This document shows, one piece after another, positions 1-10,597 of a stretch of DNA of 64,000 nt. The stretch covers positions 66,573,300 through 66,637,299 of the forward strand of contig CM049314.1 in the NCBI GenBank assembly GCA_026874595.1, read 5' to 3'. The notes beneath the pieces are model-generated. The model was given only the letters and a program-made list of their open reading frames with translations, was not told the origin of the DNA and searched no databases. Numbering within the stretch: the first letter of the stretch is position 1; every line of letters starts with the position of its first letter. Origin of the DNA: Sipunculus nudus. Its lineage: Eukaryota > Annelida > Sipuncula > Golfingiida > Sipunculidae. Both the position numbers and the translations under genes were made by a program.

Positions 1-36
1 AGTCGGGACGATTTGCGGAAGAATTTCGATAACGGG
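1..36 (+). CDS. Possible upstream exon of the kinase gene (partial)
   Basis: The first 36 bases are open in frame 1 (SRDDLRKNFDNG) and end at GGG|gtgtct. That boundary would be phase 0, which is what the next certain exon at 335 needs. The donor is weak (gtgtct rather than gtaagt) and the exon is cut by the window edge, so this is only a candidate. Confidence 0.25.
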
Positions 37-334
37 GTGTCTTTTCCTTAGCGCAAACGTTGCTTTATAACAAGCTTTATACTAAGAAATACTAAAAAAT
101 TGTTTTTGTTATCTTTACATTACATATTATCTTTATATTATCCTGTAAGCACCCCTCAATTTGTTATCAACCTACACCATCTATCAAACAAGCAATGAAT
201 ATTCAATAATATATGGGGGGGGCCTCACTCCTGTAGATAGTCCCCTTTAATGTTCTCGACAAACAATACCCTTTGTTCCAGCTATGCATTCGAATGTTTG
301 TGTAATGACTATCGAATATTCTCTCTGTAATCAG

Positions 335-529
335 GTTCGGGACCTGATGACGCGGGTATCGAGTGCCTTACAAGAAGATGGGCAGCGAAAGTCGCTAGAG
401 GACTCACAGAGCTTGGCGTTTTTCTGCTTCAATGAAACTGAGGACGATGACGTGGCAAACAAAATCATGAAAATATCGAAAAATATTACGAAAGATCACA
501 TTTTACGTCTGCCAGGGTCACCAGAAAAG
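335..529 (+). CDS. Kinase gene, first certain exon (65 codons)
   Basis: Acceptor ctgtaatcag|GTT and donor AAAAG|gtaggc, phase 0 at both ends. It encodes VRDLMTRVSSAL... to ...LRLPGSPEK in the N-terminal region. No in-frame upstream start is used: the codons before 335 belong to the intron. Confidence 0.7.
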
Positions 530-3500
530 GTAGGCCTATATTTTCAATGATAAATCTCTAAATAGGATATGTATCGCAATGATAATTATATCATAATTTG
601 TATAAAACAAATTAAATATATTGTAAATTAGATTCATAACCAGTATTCTTCGTTATTTAAAGAAAAATAACCAAAATTCACGTATTTTTTAAAACCATCA
701 ATAAAATTACCTGTTTTTCAAGCCGTTGCCCATAAACATAAGGTATGATCATAATGCATATTAAACACGATATCCATTGGTTTAACTAACTTTCTGAACA
801 TTGAATTCCACACTGATGGCACATTTGTTGACGACAAACATTGTAAACGTATCAGTTCAGGGGCCTCTTACGAAAACTTTTAAAATGTTTGACTTTATAT
901 CGCTGAGTATCAGTTCACCATCATATTGTTTCAATATTTATATATTTACTGAAAAATCTACACCGCGCCTCCATAATTGAAATAACGCTACTTTCAATAT
1001 AATGCAGGTCTTTTCGACTTTAATGGCTGATCCTTCGTCAGTGATTGCCCTCCCGGCGTGGCGGAAGCTTATCACTAACACCTTGCAGGGCACACTTGAA
1101 AATTCATTCAGGTAAATATAAACATGTTAAGTCATTATCTCTCCCTCCTAAGGGGGGGGGGGGGGGGGGTCTGTCGTCGTCATCGTCGTCCGTAGTCGTC
1201 ATCTGTGTCATTTCTTGTGAACACGATAACTTTTGAACGACTCAACATTTTTTTCATGTTACTTGAAATTTAAATTGTTTCTATCTATATCTGGGACGAA
1301 TTCGAAAACCGGTGAACTTGACCTTCATTCTATCTATCATCAAGACCAAGTAGGCCGAAATATAATTTTTGTGTGAACCACATAACTTTTGGAATTTTGC
1401 ATGTTTTCTCCTCTAATTTGAAACACAATAACTGTATTACCCAAGTTCTTTGAAAAGTTCGAAAACTGCTGACCTTAACCAGTATCTTCAAGGTCAATTC
1501 AGCTGGAATAGAAATTATCTGTGCACTGTTGAAGCACTCGGTATATCTTCATGAAATTTGGCTTTGTTAAATGTTCCTGCAAAGAACGTCGGAAGTGGTG
1601 AAAACAGGTGGCCTTGACCTTCATGCTCTAGGTAAAATCAGCCGGAATAGTATTTATTTTTAAAAACTGTGACTTTTGAAATTATCCGTAATTTTTCCTT
1701 AAATTTGGGGATGGGAGGCCCATAGGGAGGGGAGACATATGTCTTTTTTTTTAATTGCAAAAACAAACTTATTCTAGTTGCATTTACGGTCTATTCCATA
1801 CATAATAGTTCTCCCTGTCAAGGCAGGTTAACTATATGTAGATGTAGGCGTCACTTTATATTCATTGTTTGATTTGAGGATTAAGAATTTCAGGAGCACT
1901 TGACAGTCATATATGTAATGGCACAGAAATTAAGGTATTGAATAAATCAAAACAGCGGAAGCACTTTTAAGATTAGCCTTTATGGTTTACCTAGGATGGA
2001 TATCTTGATGAATAACGGAATTTATTCATTCCTTTAGTTCTTTAGACCTTTTCACGAGCATGCGCACTGCGCGTTATCATGGCTTGATGTGTTCGGGTCC
2101 CATGACCAAACATTGCAGGTTCTTTTTCAAACAAGGTATCTGCCGGACACTCCCGACAGGAGCCTCGTCTTTGTGGATGAAATAGGATTTTTACTTGTAT
2201 CATTTGTGATATTACAATTTGGATCTTTCTTAGTCAATATGACAGACCCAAACACGTAGTATCGGTAGTCGCCACCAGATGTCGCTAATGTTGTAGAAAA
2301 GGTCTGTTGCAAGGGAAGGTTGGGGTACTTTGTAGAACCTTTTATTTCACATGTATCAAATTTTATATTTTATTTACATGTCAACAGGTATATATCAAAG
2401 GTTCTCAAACGGGCTTACCTCACAATAAAAGGCAATCTTGGAAACCTAATCGACACATCTTATGCCAATCGGGACATTTACGACAGCATATATGCGACTT
2501 TGACAAGATGTGAATCAAAGCAAGAAAAAATTCTAAGAGAAGTCAGTGACTTAAAGGAAAAAGAGGTCACTACAGCCATCAGCAATGTGACGTCATTCTT
2601 AGAAAGTCCAATGACAAAAGCCAAGTTGGTCACGTGGAAAGAACAGGAGTGTCCGGATGTGAAAGGCGATTGGGACGCCATCTGCGCGACTATGTTGGCA
2701 TCGGCGTTGATACGAATACGTGACGCTATCAATCGCTGGGACTGCAGGAGGAATGTTTTTGAAGGGATGCAAAAGCGGTTGCTAGATTTCTTTCGGATGA
2801 AATTCGCCGATCTAGAGGGGCAGCTTGCAGCTCTCGAGGCGAGTCTAATGAACGGTGACGTGTCCTCGTGTTCCGACAAACGAGCCAGCAACAGTGACGA
2901 AAGTGACTACGTCAATTTGGGATTCTCTTTCAAATTTCAAATCGCCCTCGCCGCAGTGTCTGCTCAGCCAATCGGAGACATGCTAGATCACGTGTCACTG
3001 CTCAAACTTCAGAAGAGAATTCCTTCCAAAAACCCTAAACATTTTCTAATGCATTACAAACTGAATAGAATTGAGGAAATGCGGAGAGTTACTGAGGCTG
3101 TGTTAAATGGCCTCACGGGAGACATCGGTATCAGACCTATACTCAAAGACAAACTGGACAAATTCGTCGACATTTTGAACGGGCTGGTGAACAGCGTTCC
3201 TCAACTTATCGCAGCTGATAAAGATATGTTAGAAAACATTATGACAGGTGTGGAACAAAGTGATGAAAAAGTTCATCAGATCTATTGGGACCTGTACACT
3301 AAAGCGCACGATCTTAAAGGAAAATTAGACTTACTGTACCTCTCAGAGCTGCGGACCTATGACGTACTTCCGGATGAAATATTCCAATGGGGAGAGTTAA
3401 TTGCGGAAGGAACTTACGGAAAAATTCAGGTTGCACATTTCCGACGTGACACAGTGCAGAAGGTGGCGTGTAAGATGCTGAAGGGAGAGTTAAACTGTCA

Positions 3501-5304
3501 AAATGCCACGGAATTCCTCGCGGAGGAAGAAAGCCTCAGGTACGTAGGAATTGATTTCTCCTGTTGTTTTATACTTACAGTGTGTCTATATAGGTTTATT
3601 GTGCTTACTGTATTATCCTTACACGGATCCGCTCGGAAAACTTGTTTATTCGGGTGGTTGTTCACTCACAGCTATCCAGTTCTGGGGGGACCTGGCTTGA
3701 ACACTTCCCGGGTACGAATTTGCCGAACCGAATTCTCAAAGTGTTGAGTAGAATAAGAGTTTGCTTATTTCAGGGCTGGATTTAGAAGCGCGCCCCCTCT
3801 TTTCTGCCTAAAACATCCTAGAAATAGGAAAAAGCTGTATACCAAAAGGTAGCGCCTCGCAGGGTTTCTCATCTTTATACTTCTGCATTGCTGGAGTAAT
3901 GTATAAAACCTACTAGCACTCCCGGTAAACTTGTGTGGATCTTTTCTAAGATCTTGTATCCACCCCTGTTTTTGTATGATTTCAGTATTGAACCAGATTC
4001 AGCACCCAACTCAATGACAGCTCCTTTTATAAACAGTTTATCCTGATAAAACTTGTTTGTAATAAATTAATACGTTACGGACACGACACTTCTATTTCAG
4101 ACGGTTACAGCGGCCTCACGTTGTACGATTCTTCGGGACTTTAGGGATCCAGAGTGAAGGAACAGTACAACCAGTCATGGTTATGGAGTACTGTCACACT
4201 ACTTTTGATACAGTAATCTTCGGCAGCCATCTTGACAACCCGGGAAAATTCCCGCCATTATACCCGGAGCGTCAGGAGGCCGAGAGGACGATGGCAAACT
4301 GGGCGTTTCAGATTTGTAGCGGGTTAATGAGTATTCATCAACTGGGATACATGCACAGAGATCTAAAGCCGAAAAATATCCTGGTAAGTTTATATTTAAA
4401 CCGTCAAAGACAGTCTTATGTAGAAGACATGAATATATTCGAGTTTTCATAGGAATCATGAATATATCCCTAGATGAATACTTGGGTCAATTTTTGGCGG
4501 GGTGGGGGGGGGGGGGTTAGAGATGGGGGTTGGACATTCTGCGGTCCCCTCGATATTTATTTTTGAACTTGACCTTATTTGCAAGGTCGTTACAATTTCC
4601 TATTATCGCTCAGGTTTTGGCATCGGAAGGAGTTTTCCTGTAATCAAAATTCAAAATAAATATCAGATGCTAATCAGTGTATGCCACCTTTGATAACCAC
4701 TCTGACAAATAACCTGTTTTTAAGCGCAAACATGGACAGAAAAAGAAAAGATTGAAAATTATTTTTGATAGCTTTGCATCCCAGGGAACTTATTTAAATC
4801 GTCGAATAAAAATCTTGTTCCAATTACAGATATAAAATAAATTCTTCATTTCCTGTGAGCATCCCCTCACCACCATTGGGAAGTCATATCCATTCCTGAG
4901 GTTTTCGCTTCTTCAAGAATAGTAGAGCAGTAGATGAAGCCTACACGTTTACCTCCTCTCGGATTTTAATCATATTTATCCGATTATATCATATTTAAAC
5001 CCGGTTTACATGTCAATGAATGGTCTCATAATGAAAATAATCCTTTAAATTAAAAATAATGTTAATTCAGATAACCTGAAAAAATAATGGATTTTTTTTC
5101 TTTTTTTTCTGGGGGGGGGGGGGGGGGTTGATACCCAAACCCATAAGTTTGTCAAATTGTGTTAGCATGCGTAGTTGCAAGCAGACAAAGGAACCATGGA
5201 CAAAATATTATACCTCGCCATCTGTCAAAGTTATTATATATAAGCTCATCATGACCCCAGCGTCACCAGGAACGTTTGACAATGCGAAATATACTTATAA
5301 TATA

Positions 5305-5361
<57 letters not shown>

Positions 5362-6168
5362 TAGAGCGTTGTTTTTCCGAAAGCGTCGGGGGACAAGCTT
5401 TTTGTTCGTAAAAACGAACATTCGGAAATGCGGACAGGGGTCTAGCGGTTAGTTAGTACGACAGTTAATGAGTAATTTATTGTCATTTTACCCGAGGAAC
5501 ACGGTGTTTCTTTTCGATATTCGTAATTGACGACTTGGACGTATAAAGGATATTAGATTATTGCTGAGCATAATTGGCAAAGATCAGTCTAACCCGCTTT
5601 AAGGAAACGTGCTTGCTCTTTTTTTCATCAAATTTACTGGATGGAAAGGTCAAATGACATCGCCAAGGAACACGGTGTTTTCCATCGATCTACGTAATTG
5701 AAGACTGGTACAAATAAAAGCTGTTCGAGCACAAGCGTTTAATGAATCATACCTCACCAATGCTCATGCGAGTAAACTGCTCAGTTATTTGGTATGACAT
5801 CCTGTCCCGAGCCGAAGAACTATGCTTGCTTGAGAACAAAAGAGATGTGGTTGATAACACACAAGTGCTCTGGGATAAACTGCTCTGTCGCTTGCTGGGG
5901 GTACAGAGGGCCGAGCGTTGTGGGGCTAGCTGTAGTTTTCACACCTTTGCCCCTGTGACAACATCAGGCCAGAATTAATTTATTAGGGTCACCACTGGGC
6001 TTAACACATCACTGCAGGCCTTCTGACTCGTCATTACAATACTCATTTTAGGTTTTGACATACTCGATGTTTATTTCAGAAATAGGAATAAATTTTCGGT
6101 TCCCCATTTTAATTTTCGGAAAAACGAATTTTCGGAAATTTGGCATTCGGAAATACGGCGCTCTACTG

Positions 6169-6227
<59 letters not shown>

Positions 6228-6889
6228 TGGAATCTGTATTTGTTCATAGAACGCTTGGCATGCTTCTAATAAGAGCTGAAGCACCTGACATAAGAATTCC
6301 TTTTATTCCTGGTTAAAAAATACATTTAAATAAAGTAGATCGTGTGTAATCACATTTATTTCTTAATGCTGGACTAAAGTGATTTAGGATGTGCAGATAG
6401 ATGACATTGCACTGAAGCCAACATGTGCTTAACTGCACCTCCCTTTGAATAAAGACCATGATAGGTTCATGTTTTCAGTGCTTCATTTTGATATTTCAGA
6501 TAGACGAGTTCAACGAGATTAAACTTGCCGACCTCGGATTGACGAAACCAGAGTGTGACGTCAGGAACACGTACTGTGGGACGCCATCTTACATGGCACC
6601 GGAGGTTCTGCGAGGTCGGCCCTATACCAAAGCGGCCGACATTTACAGCTTTGCTATGATATTATGTGAGATGTGGACCGGAAATTACGTCGATTATTTG
6701 TATAGAGTGCCCATGGCGCAACTGGAGAGAGAAATAAAAGAGCGTAACGCGCGTCCTAAGTTAAGTCCAAATAGTCCAACCGGACAATGGAAGGACATCA
6801 TAGAGACATGCTGGTCTGACAACCCCGCCGAGAGATACTCCGCTAATTATTGCTGTAAAATATTCAGCAAATTACGAAGTGAAAGGTAG
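335..6889 (+). CDS. DSTYK-like: DSTYK-like protein kinase, 3' five exons (5' end outside window)
   Basis: Join of 335-529, 1008-1111, 2388-3539, 4101-4383 and 6500-6889. The total of 2124 nt is in frame, giving 707 residues and a TAG stop. Every intron is GT-AG and all phases match. Numbered from residue 1 at base 335, residues 1 to about 420 are a largely helical, charged region I cannot assign. The kinase domain follows: glycine loop AEGTYG (439-444), VACK lysine 462, catalytic loop HRDLKPKN (569-576), DLG in place of DFG (589-591), and APE (611-613), ending soon after CW.DNP..R. The DLG.xKPE segment plus a C-terminal kinase after a long helical region resembles vertebrate DSTYK (RIPK5), a cytoplasmic dual-specificity kinase. 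The DLG variant is normal for that family, so activity is plausible. The first glycine of the loop is Ala. Another RIPK-like or MLK-like kinase is the main alternative. The gene is convergent with receptor copy A, about 0.8 kb downstream. Confidence 0.8.
1008..1111 (+). CDS. Kinase gene, second exon (34 codons + 2 nt)
   Basis: Acceptor aatgcag|GTC and donor TTCAG|gtaaat. It reads VFSTLMADPSSV... to ...LENSF plus AG, and the split Arg is completed by the first base of the next exon. Entry is phase 0, matching the preceding exon. Confidence 0.7.
1150..1169 (+). repeat. Poly(G) tract
   Basis: A run of about 19 G in a kinase intron. Similar runs occur near 4498-4517, 5110-5127, 12475-12488 and 51580-51592, with C runs near 26660-26690, 26870-26884 and 59315-59337. 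Confidence 0.9.
1255..1665. repeat. Degenerate tandem repeat with TTGACCTTCA motifs
   Basis: Two to three diverged copies of a roughly 150-bp unit in a kinase intron. Each has a ...CGAAAAC..GTG..CTTGACCTTCA... core followed by a ...GGAATA(G)...ATTT stretch. Recognised by eye; boundaries are approximate. Confidence 0.5.
2044..2305. mobile_element. Short TIR element (MITE) in kinase intron
   Basis: Begins AGACCTTTTC and ends with its exact reverse complement GAAAAGGTCT, 262 bp in all. Inside are GAGCATGCGCA and a GTCAATATGACAGACCC stretch that recur at 57.94-58.20 kb, so it is a dispersed family. No transposase is encoded. It lies 83 bp upstream of the large kinase exon. Confidence 0.6.
2388..3539 (+). 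CDS. Kinase gene, large exon: helical region and N-lobe
   Basis: Acceptor tcaacag|G and donor CTCAG|gtacgt, 1152 nt. It carries about 330 residues of charged, helix-prone sequence and then the start of the kinase N-lobe, with the AEGTYG loop near 3403 and the VACKML lysine at 3472-3474. The open frame runs past the donor to about 3747, but the conserved kinase sequence stops at the splice site. Confidence 0.85.
4101..4383 (+). CDS. Kinase gene, catalytic-loop exon
   Basis: Acceptor tatttcag|A and donor ATCCTG|gtaagt, 283 nt. It encodes VMVMEYCHTTFD (hinge) and the catalytic loop HRDLKPKNIL, with Asp571 as predicted catalytic base and Asn576 as metal ligand. It ends at phase 0. Confidence 0.9.
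5306..5358. repeat. (TA)n microsatellite
   Basis: An uninterrupted TA tract directly abutting the left end of the TIR element at 5359. Confidence 0.95.
5359..6168. mobile_element. Tc1/pogo-type TIR transposon remnant (about 810 bp)
   Basis: Left end CAGTAGAGCG.TGTTTTTCCG and right end CGGAAATACGGCGCTCTACTG are inverted copies, flanked on both sides by TA inside (TA)n tracts. TA target duplication and a CAGT.. terminus fit the Tc1/mariner-pogo group. Internally, AAGGAACACGGTGTTT occurs twice, and a 79-codon open stretch at 5742-5978 could be a transposase shard, but no DDE motif is visible. It sits in the kinase intron before the last exon. Confidence 0.7.
6173..6225. repeat. (TA)n microsatellite
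   Basis: TA tract abutting the right end of the 5359-6168 element. The element appears to have inserted into one longer TA tract and split it. Confidence 0.95.
6500..6889 (+). CDS. Kinase gene, last exon: DLG, activation segment, C-lobe
   Basis: Acceptor atatttcag|ATA. It encodes IKLADLGLTKPE, the activation segment TYCGTPSYMAPE, the F-helix segment AADIYSFAMILCEMW and the ending ETCWSDNPAERY..., then TAG. The DLG-x-x-KPE string is the best family clue and points to DSTYK. No polyadenylation signal was pinned down; the next 0.8 kb is AT-rich and non-coding. Confidence 0.9.
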   Translation: MDEFNEIKLADLGLTKPECDVRNTYCGTPSYMAPEVLRGRPYTKAADIYSFAMILCEMWTGNYVDYLYRVPMAQLEREIKERNARPKLSPNSPTGQWKDIIETCWSDNPAERYSANYCCKIFSKLRSER

Positions 6890-7700
6890 AAACAGCCATT
6901 TCCTTATATAGAAAACAGGGTTAGAGTGAAAAATTAATAAAATTCCATTAAGTGACAGTCGCATAATATTAGCAATTGGCAAACTCTAGGATCGAAAGTC
7001 AAAATAGTGCTATACACAGAAAACTGTCAAAAGCTAACGGTAACATTTCATTCAAAAAGCAATTTATTAAGCCCTTACGAAGTGTAGCGTAAAAGATATA
7101 AATAAACAAATCATATTAAATCATATTCTGTTGACGTAGAAGTATGTGCATCAGTTGTCATATAATGAATTACATGAATAATTCAGTTAATAGAAAGTGA
7201 ATAGAAAAATACATTTTAAATAATCGCGCGCAGATAATTTTTGCTGCAGAGTGTGTTACAAATTGAGAAGTGAACTCTAAAAGTTTGCATCATTCTAGAA
7301 GTTGAAAATCATAATGCACAAATATGTGTAATGCTGTACTGTGCACAGTGAAAGAAAATTAAGTGACCTATCATTTTCAAAATTTTGAATTGCACTTTGG
7401 TAAAGGGTACATTTATATCAGGTACATTGGTGTAATATTAATATCTGATTTCGGATATTTTAAAACATTTACTAGTTTAATATTAGTGTTATATTTAGTT
7501 AACCAGAGAGCAGGGGATGCTATTTTTGACAAACATTTGTTAATAAATGTAGATAAAAAAATAACACCTCTACAGGCAAATACCGGAATTTATTCCGTGT
7601 AGATATTTGAATTGGAAGCTATGATATCTGTGTAGTTGTTATATGATATTGCTCACTTTCGGTGCACTTTCAGAAGAGCCTAGTTGGTGCAATTGACCGT
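6890..7700. other. Unassigned AT-rich spacer between convergent genes
   Basis: The 3' flank of the kinase gene and of receptor pseudogene A. I see no conserved ORF, no structured RNA, and no trace of the missing M4 coding sequence of copy A on the minus strand. Confidence 0.5.
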
Positions 7701-7704
7701 TCAG

Positions 7705-7953
7705 AATGAATATTTCTCAAGCGCCGGGCGCACCAATTTTGACCTCACATACAAACATTTTTATTTTGAATTTTAGAAGATATTTTTCGATTTTGGGCCG
7801 CTCCAGCCGTTCGGACATTTATTTCAGTAATAGTAAAATTTCGATATAATTTTGATAAATATTGATATATATATTTTTATCAAAAGCCTACCATAAAAAA
7901 AAATGGCACGCTTATTTATGAAAACGTGCCTGAGAAACACATCCTTTTTTTTT
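7705..7953. mobile_element. MITE inserted in exon 8 of receptor copy A
   Basis: Related to the element at 15.12-15.45 kb. Both contain a ...GATTTTGGGCCGCT/AATTTTGAGCTGCT... core and end in (on minus) AAAAAAGG.T.TG.TTCTCAGGCAC. Here that end is fused to the coding sequence of exon 8 just after WNVTKA, so the reading frame runs into the element and stops. The left boundary (about 7705) is less certain than the right. Confidence 0.6.
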
Positions 7954-8066
7954 GGCCTTTGTGACGTTCCAGCAGACACTGTTGTTCTTCCACCATTTAT
8001 CTTGCAACAGTTGCATCTCCCCCGCTTCGTGTAATGCCATGATTGCAAAATTGAATTCTCTATGTC
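7954..8066 (-). pseudogene. Receptor A exon 8 (truncated, frameshifted)
   Basis: Acceptor tttcaacag|GACATAGAG. Aligned with B exon 8, one base is missing in the fourth codon (near 8056). After that the frame again reads FAIMALHEAGEMQLLQDKWW, matching B's FHIAIMSLHESGEIQRLQAKWW. The similarity ends after WNVTKA, where a MITE begins. B's M4 segment is absent. Confidence 0.8.
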
Positions 8067-9050
8067 CTGTTGAAAATATTTTATTTATATAAATATTTTT
8101 TTGATAGATTATTAGTTTTTCGTGAGAATTTTAAATTCGTACAAATCGTGCACCACAATTTTCAACAACAAAAATTAAAATATTTGTACAAAAAAATTTA
8201 ATTTTTAAGCCCAATGACCTGGGTCCAAGCACGTATAGCAATGAACAATCTATGCGAATTGTTTCATTATATAAGTAAATTACGGTTTGAAATGCGCCCC
8301 TGGTGCAACTTTTCCATAAATTATTTTTTTTTCTGCACATGCCGTTTCGAGGAAAATAATACTAGCCTGGACCAAAGTGTCAGGAAACGTTATTACCAGG
8401 GTTGTATATTTATGAGACCGTTATATATATATTGTAATTTTTTCTTTCAATGTGAATAAAGTAATAAATTTGTACACATTTTTTAAATTTTTTTTTATGT
8501 GGCCAGCTGAAGACGAGCATAATAAATGCTTGGCCCGTACTAAGCTACCCTTCCCATCCCATTTGGACCCCGATTAACCACCACCCTCGCTTACCGCCAA
8601 AAAATCGCCCGGTCCCAAATTTGGCGAATGAAAGAGGTTAGATTGTATTTCCTTATGATATATGTCTGGCATGTCACTTGGTGGCGTGATCTTCACGTTA
8701 TTTATTAAGTACATCATAGCGATAAAATCTTTACGTTGTTTTGGTATAAAAATAATTAGACAGTTCGATTGTCGATTTCATCATTGGGTTCGGTGCGTTT
8801 TAGTCAAAAGCACTCCAGTTGGGCTGATACAAACTTGTGCCAGTCTTATATAACCCGCGCTAACCGGCAGGGCTCAGCGTGTTTTAGCCAATGAACAGCA
8901 CTACGACCATCTCAGGTAATCCGAAACGGAAATGGAATGCTGCAGATTTAAAGTTTACATTTAAAAATGTAGACGGTTATCTCCATCAAAATATGAAAAC
9001 ATATAATGTATATGCTTCGATAATATGTATGTAAACGGAAAATCCATTAC

Positions 9051-9320
9051 CTTAATATCCTTAGACACTGCCATACCGTAGCTTGCAGGATGCATAATCT
9101 CACCGATAGTTGTCAGATCGCATGGGAGATTTCCTGCCTGAAATTTGGCTGCTGGAGACTCCAGAATAAACGCATAATTTCCCTGTCGGACCTTTTTAAT
9201 TCCATCTTTTATGGTAAGCGGGAAAAGGTCTTTGTCTTTGTTAATTTTCCAGTAGTTTCTCATGTGATCATACAAAGGACCCTTCGCATGCATTTTCAGA
9301 ATTCGTTCCGTATTTCCACC
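9051..9320 (-). pseudogene. Receptor A exon 7 (ligand-binding S2), open
   Basis: 90 codons, acceptor taacag|GGT, donor AAG|gtaatg, phase 0 at both ends. GGNTER keeps the S2 threonine, FILESP keeps the acidic ligand residue, and PCDLTTIG keeps the disulfide cysteine. The exon is intact by itself; the lesions are in exons 6 and 8. Confidence 0.85.
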
Positions 9321-9597
9321 CTGTTAAATTAGGAATCAGATCTTGAACAGAGAAATACCTGTTGCCTGTATGGATGTAAAATACAGGAAAATAAATAAAC
9401 ATAAACTGCAAAAAAATACAAGCAAGAAGGTTTAAGAAAATATATATCGAAATTCGAAATGCACAAGCACATGTGGTTAAAAGGCTGTTATATTTAAGCT
9501 GAGAAATCGGGATGAGGCATTTTTGGAGATAATATACTGCGCTCTCTCAAGGGTTGAAATATTCGATGGTTATATATATAATGAAGGTAATACTTAC

Positions 9598-9757
9598 TCT
9601 TATGGAACCGTAGTCTTAGGGGCCTGAGCTCACGAGGTGCTCCAGATCCAATAACGGATATCGGGTGTTCGGATTCACGAATATTTACGGTGTAGTGAAG
9701 GTTTACTCTTACTGAACCATACTCTCAGGTGCCTGTGTTCACGAGATGCTATTGATC
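9598..9757 (-). repeat. Two partial copies of exon 6 3' end with splice donors
   Basis: Downstream of A exon 6 (on minus) lie two more degenerate copies of the exon's last ~50 bases plus the start of the intron, at about 9598-9650 and 9707-9757. The outer one still reads DLEHLVSSGP-stop-DYGSIR followed by gtaagt; the inner one ends in gtaaac. The period is about 100-110 bp and the intervening ATAACGGATATCGGGTGTT is shared. Confidence 0.75.
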
Positions 9758-9807
9758 CAATAACGGATATCGGGTGTTTGTATTTACTGTATAGTCGAGG
9801 TGCTTAC

Positions 9808-10019
9808 TCTTATTGATCCATAGTCGTAGCCGCCCGAGCTTACGAGATGCTCTAGATCACGGAATGGTGGTTTGACCGGATGGACGCCTTATACGTTACT
9901 GGTCCAGTATAGGTGGTTCATCAAACTCCCCGTGTAGGTGATCAGCGTCACCGTCACAAATACAAACCAGAAACACGAGATCAGTTTAGAAGCAAGGGAT
10001 CTTGGAGAACGGTCGTAAC
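9808..10019 (-). pseudogene. Receptor A exon 6 (M3 and start of S2) with nonsense codon
   Basis: 212 nt, acceptor attgcag|GT, donor AGA|gtaagc. It encodes YDRSPRSLASKLISCFWF and M3 with TYTGSLMNH. An in-frame TAA at 9889-9891 replaces the CAA of copy B (SSVQGVHP in B, SNV-stop-GVHP in A). Nucleotide identity to B is high. Confidence 0.9.
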
Positions 10020-10597
10020 CTGCAATAGAGCTGCACGCTAGAGCTTCAGTTATCTCGACACTGAGTTGCCGAAAGCTCTAACATCTAAAATTATTATTGC
10101 AGAGATTATGTTTAATTAGATGTTATGAATTTTTGCCATGTGAGAAGTCTTTAATGTGCAGGACATATTCGTTGAAATTTGAACAGTGTAGCAATGTTTT
10201 CATCAGAGATGCTAAAGTAGAGACAGATAGGTAGGTTGGTACCTGACGAAACGCACCACCTGTATAAACGTTGCCGTTGGCGGTTCAGAATATAACGCGG
10301 GGACCGCTCTCTGGCATTGGTACCACGCAATCCGCTGGTATCAATAGATGATACATGGGAGTCTTCATGCTTAGACATGTACAACGAACCACAGCGACCG
10401 AATAATATGCTGCCTGATGTCACGGATTCTGCGCCTATAGAGTATGGATGATTGTTTATATATAAGTGCTACACTGCATTTAGTTCTTGTGCACTTTCAG
10501 TTTGTTCATTAAAGACCTCTGAGATTTTCGCCATCACATGGTATTTGACACTACATGCAGAACACGCCACCGGCAAGGTACGCTCAGTTAAAGCCTA

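Noticed and set aside
2478-2891. 137-codon frame on minus
   Set aside because: Antisense shadow of the large kinase exon, with no family features.
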